Assembly (NCBI GenBank): GCA_009930125.1
Contig: RZYZ01000141.1
Coordinates: 1 to 5,609 of the forward strand
Direction: 5' to 3'
Length of the DNA: 5,609 bases
DNA from: Clostridia bacterium
Lineage (GTDB): Bacteria; Bacillota; Clostridia; Clostridiales; Clostridiaceae
The notes under the pieces are model-generated. The model searched no databases. It was not told the DNA's origin and saw only the letters and a list, made by a program, of their open reading frames with translations. The position numbers and the translations under genes were made by a program. This document shows positions 1-5,507 of the stretch, in pieces (the first letter of the stretch is position 1; the number at the start of each line of letters is the position of its first letter).

Positions 1-138
1 CGCTTTGTAGATCTCTTTGTTTTCAGCAATGTAGAAATTGTAGATGAACCTGCAGACACCGATGGTTCTGTTTATTTTGTGTTTCTGCTTCTCAGTCGGA
101 TGTATTTCCGTCTTATAACTTTTCAGCACCCTGATCAT
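1..138 (-). CDS. tnpB: TnpB (OrfB) of an IS200/IS605-type element, N-terminal fragment cut by the window edge
   Basis: The minus strand reads open from an ATG at 138 to the window edge, giving 46 residues beginning MIRVLKSYKTEIHPTEKQ and containing INRTIGVCRFIYNFYIA. This is the typical start of the TnpB/OrfB family: a basic strand, then a helix-turn-helix region with a PTxKQ segment and a CRFIYN-like motif. TnpB proteins are RNA-guided nucleases of IS200/IS605 and IS607 elements and relatives of Cas12. The RuvC residues and zinc finger would lie further left, outside the window, so intactness cannot be judged. An in-frame stop lies at 151-153, so the start is either the ATG at 138 or the GTG at 141. 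Neither has a well-placed ribosome site: AAAGG is only 2 bases from the ATG, and AGGA at 157-160 is 18 bases away. No tnpA is visible. Family call is strong; start and element subtype are uncertain. Confidence 0.85.
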   Translation of the reverse strand, partial: MIRVLKSYKTEIHPTEKQKHKINRTIGVCRFIYNFYIAENKEIYKA

Positions 139-177
139 CACCTTTATGCACTATTTTCCTGGAATTTCTTTAAGAAA

Positions 178-206
178 ATTATAGCACATACGTTCTTTTC
201 TGGCAA
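178..206 (-). promoter_or_regulatory. Promoter for tnpB (minus strand)
   Basis: On the minus strand, TTGCCA (201-206) is followed after exactly 17 bases by TATAAT (178-183), which is preceded by TG plus one base, making an extended -10 (TGCTATAAT). The -35 differs from TTGACA at one position. Transcription would start near 171, giving a leader of about 33 bases before tnpB. This is the best sigma-A-type promoter in the window. No experimental support is available. Confidence 0.7.
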
Positions 207-540
207 TTGAATATGAAACATATATTATTGTATCTGATGGAATCAACAAGATGAGCCTGAACCTGATCGTATGGAGTGAACCTATGTGGAAAGCTCGTTC
301 CTTTCATCATTGCACCAAAGCTGGATTGTCATAGCAGAAACATGTATGAACTCAGGGAGTCCATGAATCATGGGTATATTGCGTCACTTTTGTCCATGAT
401 TGTATATGTTATTAAGAATCATTGGCTACTCCTTTCTTTGTTTGGACTAAGATTTATTTATTCTATTATAGCAACTATAGGGCATTGTTTCACAGAAAAC
501 CGAATAATTACTGTTTGAAAGCAGGAAAGATGCAGGAAAC
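207..540. other. Intergenic stretch between tnpB and ppk with no convincing gene
   Basis: I find no gene I can support here. An open frame from a GTG at 276 to 518 (80 codons, plus strand) has no clear ribosome site and no recognisable motif, and its composition is unlike the neighbouring coding DNA. The stretch contains small inverted repeats: ATATG/CATAT at 211-223, ACTC/GAGT at 350-360, and an odd palindrome CCATGAATCATGG at 361-373. It also has a 7-base direct repeat TGAACCT (258-264 and 277-283). The end of the IS200/IS605-type element could lie somewhere here, but I cannot place it. Confidence 0.5.
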
Positions 541-547
541 AGCGGAT

Positions 548-603
548 TTGTAACAATTAAGTCTCAATTATTATATAATTTTGAATTAATAATAAGTTAT
601 AAT
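548..603 (+). promoter_or_regulatory. AT-rich promoter zone for ppk
   Basis: Two perfect TATAAT boxes lie upstream of ppk, at 574-579 and 598-603, in a very AT-rich tract. Neither has a good -35 at 16-18 bases. The closest candidate is TTGTAA at 548-553, which is 20 bases from the first box. The second box would start transcription near 610, leaving a leader of about 35 bases. A broken inverted repeat, TTATTAT at 568-574 against ATAATAA at 589-595, sits between the boxes. A promoter is likely here, but which box is used is unclear. Confidence 0.45.
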
Positions 604-644
604 AGACACATATAACAGAAGAAACTGAAGAAAGGATTGCAACT

Positions 645-2759
645 ATGGATCAATATCAGTCTGAACCAAAGGATTTCATAAACAGAGAATTAAGCTTTCT
701 TGAATTCAATCATCGGGTGCTGGAAGAGGCCAAAGACAGCAACAATCCTTTACTGGAAAGGTTGAAGTTTGCAGCCATCGTCATCTCCAATCTTGATGAA
801 TTCTACATGATCCGGTATGGAACCTTATCCGATCAGATCCATGCGAAGATCTACAAAAGGGATTCATCCGGACTGACTCCGAAAGAGCAGACCCAGGCCA
901 TCAACAAGAGAACCGGTGTGCTCCTGAAAGATCTTTATGAACTGATCAATGGGGACATCAAGAAAGAGCTGAAAAAGCTCGGCATTGAATTTGTGAATCA
1001 CAAGGATCTGGATGAGGAGCAGAAGGCGTTCATCCATAAGCTCTACACAGACAGCATCTATCCGGTGCTGACACCCATGGTGGTGGACTCCACCAGACCG
1101 TTCCCGCTGATCACGTCAGAAACCCTGAATATCGCGGTGCTTCTGGAGGACAAGAAATCTCTGGAGAACCATCATATCGGAACCATTCAGGTCCCAAACG
1201 TCCTGGACCGGTTCTACTATCTGCCAGGAAAAAAAGAGGAGAGCAGAAAATACATCATGCTTGAAGAGATTCTGAAGCTGAAAATAACGGATCTGTTCAA
1301 CGCTTTCGACATCCTGGGCTATTCCTGCTATCGCATCAGCAGAAACGCGGACCTGGAATATAACGAGGATGAAGCGGATGATCTGCTTGAAGTCATCAAG
1401 GAGACAATCAAACTCCGTAAATGGGGAAATGTGATCAAACTGGAAGTGGAAGACAATGTTTCCGAAGAGCTGCTGGAATATCTCATGGATGAATTTGAAA
1501 TCACTGCAAACAATGTATTCAAGATCAGAGGTCCACTGGATCTCAGATTTCTGCATAAGGTCAGTGCGATCCCGGCGGATGACGCCTTGAGATTCAAGGA
1601 GATCATCCCATTGCCGGTACCGGAGCTTCTCATCCATGAGGATCTGTTCCAGTCCATTGCGCACAAGGATGTGCTGCTTCACCATCCCTATGACAGTTTT
1701 TCCACCATCATAAAGCTGATCAAACAGGCATCCGTGGACCCTGATGTTCTGGCCATCAAGCAGACGCTCTACAGAGTCTCCGGAAATTCACCCATTGTAA
1801 AGGCCTTGGCGGAAGCCGCAGAAAACGGAAAACAGGTCACGGTTCTTGTGGAGCTCAAAGCCCGCTTCGATGAGGAGAACAACATCAACTGGGCCCTGCG
1901 TCTTGAAAAGGCGGGATGCCATGTCATCTATGGGGTAACAGGACTAAAGACCCACTGCAAAGCACTGCTCATCATCCGAAGGGAAAGCAACGAAATCAAA
2001 CGCTATTTCCATGTGGGTACAGGAAACTACAATGACATCACCGCCAAACTTTATACGGATGTTTCCCTGGTGAGCTGCAATGGAGAACTGGCCAAAGATA
2101 TTTCCGACATCTTCAACCGCCTGTCCGGGCACTACAGATATGATAAAATGAGACAGGCCACTCTTGCGCCGGAGGATATGCGTGACAAGTTCACAGAGCT
2201 CATCGAGAACGAGCGAAAGCTGGCAAAGGACGGAAAGAAAGCACTCATCATCGCCAAGATGAACTCTCTGGTGGACAAGGACATCATCGAAAAGCTCTAT
2301 GCCGCATCAAGAGACGGGGTGCAAATCGAACTGATCATCCGCGGAATCTGCTGCTTACGACCCGGCATCAAAGGGATCAGCGAAAACATCACCGTCCGTT
2401 CCATCGTCGGAAGATTCCTGGAGCATTCCAGAATCTTCTACTTCCACAACAACGGGGAAGAGGACATGTACATCGGCAGTGCGGACTGGATGGAACGAAA
2501 TCTCAACAAACGCATAGAACTTCTCATTCCCATCCACAACAGCGAGGCGAAGCACAAACTGAAAACCATTCTGGAGTATAATCTAAAAGACAACATGAAA
2601 GCGAGGATCCTCCAGTCTGACGGTACCTACAAGCATATTCAGAACAAAGACGATCCGTTCAACTGTCAGGAGGAACTGATCCTTAGAACGCAGAAGAAAT
2701 TCAATAAATATAAAAAGAGGCTGGCCAAACTGCAGCAGGAAGGCCATTATTCAACTTAA
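645..2759 (+). CDS. ppk: Polyphosphate kinase, class I (PPK1)
   Basis: This enzyme reversibly moves the gamma-phosphate of ATP onto inorganic polyphosphate; family members act at the cytoplasm/inner membrane face. The 704-residue length is normal for PPK1. The N-terminal domain carries FINRELSFLEFNHRVLEEA and SNLDEFYMIR (residues 11-57). The two phospholipase-D-like catalytic domains carry LYRVSG (375-380), ELKARFDEENN (403-413), GLKTHCK (433-439), VGTGNYND (457-464), IIRGICCLRPG (564-574) and FLEHSRI (591-597). By motif alignment His437 matches the phosphorylated His435 of E. coli, and His594, Arg377, Arg407, Tyr470 and Arg566 match His592, Arg375, Arg405, Tyr468 and Arg564, all with the same offset of two. 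All key residues are present, so it should be active. The ATG at 645 follows AAAGGA (631-636) at 8 bases, and the protein aligns with the family from its first residues. The gene at 2777 probably shares its transcript. Confidence 0.97.
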   Translation: MDQYQSEPKDFINRELSFLEFNHRVLEEAKDSNNPLLERLKFAAIVISNLDEFYMIRYGTLSDQIHAKIYKRDSSGLTPKEQTQAINKRTGVLLKDLYELINGDIKKELKKLGIEFVNHKDLDEEQKAFIHKLYTDSIYPVLTPMVVDSTRPFPLITSETLNIAVLLEDKKSLENHHIGTIQVPNVLDRFYYLPGKKEESRKYIMLEEILKLKITDLFNAFDILGYSCYRISRNADLEYNEDEADDLLEVIKETIKLRKWGNVIKLEVEDNVSEELLEYLMDEFEITANNVFKIRGPLDLRFLHKVSAIPADDALRFKEIIPLPVPELLIHEDLFQSIAHKDVLLHHPYDSFSTIIKLIKQASVDPDVLAIKQTLYRVSGNSPIVKALAEAAENGKQVTVLVELKARFDEENNINWALRLEKAGCHVIYGVTGLKTHCKALLIIRRESNEIKRYFHVGTGNYNDITAKLYTDVSLVSCNGELAKDISDIFNRLSGHYRYDKMRQATLAPEDMRDKFTELIENERKLAKDGKKALIIAKMNSLVDKDIIEKLYAASRDGVQIELIIRGICCLRPGIKGISENITVRSIVGRFLEHSRIFYFHNNGEEDMYIGSADWMERNLNKRIELLIPIHNSEAKHKLKTILEYNLKDNMKARILQSDGTYKHIQNKDDPFNCQEELILRTQKKFNKYKKRLAKLQQEGHYST

Positions 2760-2776
2760 GAATTGGGGGTAACAAC

Positions 2777-3442
2777 ATGAAAATCAAACTGAACACGAAG
2801 CATCCAAAACATGACGAACTGGTGGAGAGACTATCTCAGGAACTACCTGAACTCATCATCCGCTCCAAGGAAAGAGAATGGGGGGATGTGAAACCTTCCT
2901 TCAAGTTCAAGAAGAAACTGTATGAATTCGACAGCATTGAAGAGTTCATGAAACAAGCCAAAAAAATACTGAAGATGACGGATGAGGATTTTGCGAAAAA
3001 GACCAAACGCACGGTTCAAGACACCGATCCCAATGAAATGGGTGAAATCAGAAAAGTGGAGGAGCTTGTCCTTGAAATCCCAGTGGAAAAATACAACCTT
3101 CAGGATCTGAACATCAAACTGCGTCTGGGCTCTCACCAGGAAAAGAGCAGCACCTATGAAAGCGATACGCAGACACTTCATTATGAGGTGGAGGAAGATG
3201 TGACGGACGAAGATGCCGATGCTCTGGTAGAAGAAAGGGAAGAGCCTGAAATTTCCATGACCTCCATGAACAACGACATCGTACTTGAAATCCCGTCGGA
3301 GAAATACAACCTGAACGACCTGAATCTGAGCATCAAGTTCACCCAGTACGGGGAAGCCAGTTCGACTTACGAAGTGAAGAAAGAGGAAAAGAAGGCTGAA
3401 CCGGTGGATTCCACCAGGGAACCCGGACTAGATAACGCATAA
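2777..3442 (+). CDS. Unrecognised charged protein with a duplicated motif, downstream partner of ppk
   Basis: I do not recognise this 221-residue protein. It starts 17 bases after the ppk stop, with a G-rich ribosome site (GGGGG, 2765-2769) 7 bases before the ATG, and no terminator separates the two, so an operon with ppk is likely. There is no signal peptide or membrane segment, so it should be cytosolic. Residues 1-85 are rich in lysine and acidic residues, and FEFD-like aromatic/acidic stretches occur (KLYEFDSIEEFMKQAKKIL). Two copies of a 31-residue motif follow, at 98-128 and 169-199, each with VLEIPxEKYNLxDLN and ending in ESSTYE-like residues (KSSTYE, ASSTYE). An acidic linker (about 137-158) joins them, and the tail is lysine/glutamate-rich. 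Coding is supported by the protein-level repeat, the ribosome site and the terminator after it. A role linked to polyphosphate is only an inference from position. Confidence 0.85.
   Translation: MKIKLNTKHPKHDELVERLSQELPELIIRSKEREWGDVKPSFKFKKKLYEFDSIEEFMKQAKKILKMTDEDFAKKTKRTVQDTDPNEMGEIRKVEELVLEIPVEKYNLQDLNIKLRLGSHQEKSSTYESDTQTLHYEVEEDVTDEDADALVEEREEPEISMTSMNNDIVLEIPSEKYNLNDLNLSIKFTQYGEASSTYEVKKEEKKAEPVDSTREPGLDNA
3068..3160 (+). repeat. Copy 1 of a duplicated 31-residue motif in the ppk-partner protein
   Basis: Encodes residues 98-128, with VLEIPVEKYNLQDLN at its start and SSTYE at its end. It aligns without gaps to residues 169-199, with 19 of 31 positions identical. The conserved ends and variable centre suggest a small repeated strand-turn-strand unit that arose by internal duplication and then diverged. 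Confidence 0.85.
3281..3373 (+). repeat. Copy 2 of a duplicated 31-residue motif in the ppk-partner protein
   Basis: Encodes residues 169-199, with VLEIPSEKYNLNDLN at its start and SSTYE at its end. It lies 71 residues after copy 1. The codons also stay similar in the conserved blocks (for example CTTGAAATCCC in both), but the copies are not identical in DNA. Confidence 0.85.
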
Positions 3443-3472
3443 CATCAATCGGTAGCCGGAATCGGATAACCG

Positions 3473-3508
3473 AAAAAGAGATCAGAATTCATTTTCTGAT
3501 CTCTTTTT
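3473..3508. terminator. Bidirectional intrinsic terminator between ppk operon and gdpD-like gene
   Basis: AAAAAGAGATCAGAA (3473-3487) pairs perfectly over 15 bp with TTCTGATCTCTTTTT (3494-3508) around a 6-base loop. The T tract follows the stem on the plus strand and the A tract supplies a U tail on the minus strand. It lies 30 bases after the stop at 3442 and 10 bases after the stop of the convergent gene (3519), so it can end both transcripts. A weaker inverted repeat (CGGT at 3450-3453 with ACCG at 3469-3472) lies just before it. Confidence 0.9.
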
Positions 3509-3518
3509 GCTTGCTATT

Positions 3519-4247
3519 TTATCTGTATGATTCCATCACTTCACGAAGGAGTTTCGGATCATTGGTGATGATGCCAGAGACCCCTTTGGCGATGAGACTT
3601 CGCATTCGTCTGGGGTGGTCCACTGTCCATGGCTGGATACCCACACCAGCTCTTTTCATTTCCCTCATGACCCACGGCTGAAGAAACAGATGTCTGGGAT
3701 GTATATAGGATGCACCGAGGGACCTGGCGATGCTTCCTCCTTTATGCAGCCAGTAATCTGTAAGAAGGGCGGTTTCAATATCTGGACTGATCCTGTGGCA
3801 CTTGGCGATGCTCTTCTGGGAGAAGGAGCACAGAATCACCTTTTCAGTCAGGCCGTAGTGACGAATCATCTCAATGGTCTTTTCTTCCAGGTCAGGATAA
3901 CTGAAGACATTGTTCTTCAGCTCGATGACTGATGTGATCTGCTGATCCTGAATGAAGCTGAAATACTCTTCCAGCGTCGGAATGCCACTCCTGTCATATT
4001 GACCTTTAAACAGAACGCCGGCATCCAAGCTTTGCAGCTGTTCCACCGTGAAATCTCTGATGAATCCTTTGACCTGAGTGGTACGCAGCAGTTCATCATC
4101 ATGAAAAATCACGATATGGCCATCTCTGGACTGATGCACATCCAGCTCTATGGCGTCACAGCCTGCTTCGATGGCTTTCCTGAATGCCAGCATGGTATTT
4201 TCGGGATAGATCTTGCTGTAGCCTCGATGGGCGATATTCCTGATCAT
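3519..4247 (-). CDS. Glycerophosphodiester phosphodiesterase, cytosolic type
   Basis: The enzyme hydrolyses glycerophosphodiesters from phospholipid turnover to glycerol-3-phosphate plus the free alcohol. The 242-residue protein has the family signature in order: AHRGYSKIYPENT (His7, Arg8, Glu16), IELDVHQSRDGHIVIFHDD (Glu34, Asp36, His49), VIELK (Glu109), the late PWTVD (206-210) and GIITNDP (225-231). His7, Glu34, Asp36 and His49 are the expected metal and acid/base residues, so activity is likely. There is no signal peptide, so it resembles the short cytosolic UgpQ/YqiK-like forms rather than secreted GlpQ. The ATG at 4247 follows AAGGAG (4253-4258) at 5 bases and starts right before the first motif, which fixes the start. 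It is a single gene, convergent with the ppk operon and divergent from the nuclease gene. The exact natural substrate cannot be read from sequence. Confidence 0.95.
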   Translation of the reverse strand: MIRNIAHRGYSKIYPENTMLAFRKAIEAGCDAIELDVHQSRDGHIVIFHDDELLRTTQVKGFIRDFTVEQLQSLDAGVLFKGQYDRSGIPTLEEYFSFIQDQQITSVIELKNNVFSYPDLEEKTIEMIRHYGLTEKVILCSFSQKSIAKCHRISPDIETALLTDYWLHKGGSIARSLGASYIHPRHLFLQPWVMREMKRAGVGIQPWTVDHPRRMRSLIAKGVSGIITNDPKLLREVMESYR

Positions 4248-4285
4248 AACGGCTCCTTGATTTCAGATGTTCTTCTTACGCTAAC

Positions 4286-4294
4286 ATTATATCA
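4286..4294 (-). promoter_or_regulatory. Extended -10 promoter for the glycerophosphodiesterase gene
   Basis: On the minus strand TGATATAAT forms a perfect extended -10 (TATAAT at 4286-4291, TG at 4293-4294). No good -35 lies at the usual distance; TTGAGC at 4313-4318 is 22 bases from TATAAT, too far to be convincing. Transcription would start near 4279, about 32 bases before the ATG. Extended -10 promoters can work without a -35. Confidence 0.6.
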
Positions 4295-4346
4295 GATTCC
4301 AGCAGAAGAATGTGCTCAAAACCACGGACAATCCGCCTGAGAAGGG

Positions 4347-4375
4347 TGTTCAGCGGTATTGTAATATGATACAAT
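4347..4375 (+). promoter_or_regulatory. Promoter for the yhaO-like nuclease operon
   Basis: TACAAT (4370-4375) is preceded by TG plus one base (TGATACAAT), an extended -10. A weak -35, TGTTCA (4347-4352), lies exactly 17 bases upstream. The predicted start is near 4382, directly before the LexA-box-like site. The -10 is also the right arm of an inverted repeat, ATTGTA-N6-TACAAT (4358-4375). Confidence 0.5.
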
Positions 4376-4386
4376 CAATAAAAAAA

Positions 4387-4398
4387 GAACTTAGGTTC
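4387..4398 (+). promoter_or_regulatory. Candidate LexA (DinR) operator, SOS box
   Basis: GAAC-TTAG-GTTC is an exact match to the core GAAC-N4-GTTC of the Gram-positive LexA/DinR box, with one more symmetric base pair outside (A4386/T4399). It sits at about +5 to +16 from the predicted start, where bound repressor would block transcription, and 16 bases before the ATG of a DNA-repair-type nuclease. The flanks and the four central bases do not match the fullest Bacillus consensus (CGAAC-RNRY-GTTCG). An alternative reading is a small RNA hairpin in front of the ribosome site; on the minus strand it is followed by a T tract and could be a weak terminator. Confidence 0.6.
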
Positions 4399-4414
4399 TG
4401 AGGGAGGAGTAAAC

Positions 4415-5506
4415 ATGAAATCTGTTCGTATCGTACAAAGTGGCGATTTCCATCTGGATTCACCATTGGCCCTTCATCATGAGTCCTTCCGCAGACAGAG
4501 AAGGGAAGAGCTTCTACAGTCTTTTTCAAGAATCATTGATTTTTCCATAAAGACCGACGCGAGCCTGCTGCTGCTTACCGGGGACCTCTTTGATTCTTCA
4601 AGGGTCACCCCTAAGACACTGGATTTTCTTGCGAAGGAAATGAAGCGATTTCCCGGAAGGATCTTCATTTCACCGGGAAACCATGACCCGATTTCTGCAG
4701 AAAGCCCCTACGAAACCTATACCTTTCCGGACAATGCGCATATCTTCAGAGAGTATGAGGAAATCCATCTGAAGGATCTGGATTGCCTCGTCTGCGGACA
4801 AGGGTTCACAGGTGCATATCAGCACCAAAACATGCTGGAGGGTAGAAAACCGGAGCATTCTGCTGCCATCAGAATACTCGTGATGCATGGTGAAGTCACT
4901 TCAGGAACCAGTGCGTACAATCCTGTTTCAAAAGAAAGCATCGAAGAAAGCGGCTTCAGCTATATCGCCCTTGGTCACAGGCATGAATTCAGCGGCATAT
5001 GCCAGGCAGGTTGCACATCCTATGCTTATGCAGGAATTCCCGAGGGAAGAGGATTTGATGAACTGGGAGACAAGGGGGTCATCTATGGCGAAATCTTTGA
5101 TAAGGGAACAGGGCTTTCCTTCCATAGGACCAGCATCAGGAACTACTGCGCAGTGGATGTTTCCATCACCGGTCATTTCACCACCGAGGAAATTGCGGAA
5201 AGAATCCTGAAAGCACTACCGGACAAAAGCGCTCTCTATAAGATCGAACTGACAGGAACGGTCCCGTCCTATCTGCATCTGGACCTTACAAGTATAGAAA
5301 CGGTCCTAAGCAGACATCTGGTTTATTTCACCCTGACAGACGCGACAACGGTCCATGAAACCATAGACCAGATCAGTGAGAATACACTGAAAGGACTGTT
5401 TCTCAAAACCATCATGGAGCGCAGAGAAGCTTCTTCTGATGATCTGAACTTACTGGAAGAAGCTTCTAACATGGGGCTTCGGATTCTGTCACAGGAGGAT
5501 TTCTAA
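4415..5506 (+). CDS. yhaO: SbcD/YhaO-type (Mre11-like) DNA repair metallophosphoesterase
   Basis: This is a calcineurin-like metallophosphoesterase of the Mre11/SbcD group, predicted to be a manganese-dependent nuclease acting on DNA ends with a Rad50/SbcC-like ATPase. All five metal-site motifs are present: DFH (Asp11, His13), TGDLFD (Asp57), GNHD (Asn89, His90), MHGE (His158) and GHRH (His188, His190). The rest (about 210-363) is a capping and partner-binding region with low recognisable similarity. The 363-residue length and the following YhaN-like gene favour the YhaO subfamily over SbcD proper; the symbol is by subfamily and context, not certain. The ATG at 4415 follows GGGAGGAG (4402-4409), and the first motif begins at residue 11, so the start is secure. 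Its stop is one base from the next start, implying coupled translation. A LexA-box match upstream suggests SOS induction. Confidence 0.9.
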   Translation: MKSVRIVQSGDFHLDSPLALHHESFRRQRREELLQSFSRIIDFSIKTDASLLLLTGDLFDSSRVTPKTLDFLAKEMKRFPGRIFISPGNHDPISAESPYETYTFPDNAHIFREYEEIHLKDLDCLVCGQGFTGAYQHQNMLEGRKPEHSAAIRILVMHGEVTSGTSAYNPVSKESIEESGFSYIALGHRHEFSGICQAGCTSYAYAGIPEGRGFDELGDKGVIYGEIFDKGTGLSFHRTSIRNYCAVDVSITGHFTTEEIAERILKALPDKSALYKIELTGTVPSYLHLDLTSIETVLSRHLVYFTLTDATTVHETIDQISENTLKGLFLKTIMERREASSDDLNLLEEASNMGLRILSQEDF

Positions 5507-5507
5507 C

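Noticed and set aside
289..300. GAAA-GCTC-GTTC as a LexA box between tnpB and ppk
   Set aside because: One core base is wrong and there is no promoter or repair gene next to it.
276..518. 80-codon open frame from a GTG on the plus strand
   Set aside because: No ribosome site at a useful distance, no known motif, hydrophobic residues scattered in AT-rich DNA; probably non-coding.
548..603. Pho-box-like TTAACA-type repeats before ppk, suggesting phosphate-starvation control
   Set aside because: Only loose AT-rich matches such as TAACAA; no regularly spaced repeats that would support PhoP binding.
1116..1685. 189-codon open frame antisense to ppk
   Set aside because: It lies wholly inside the well-supported ppk gene and its protein shows no family features; a shadow of ppk codon use.
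3999..4340. 113-codon plus-strand frame overlapping the diesterase gene start and the divergent promoters
   Set aside because: It runs antisense over catalytic codons of the diesterase and through its promoter; no ribosome site or motif supports it.
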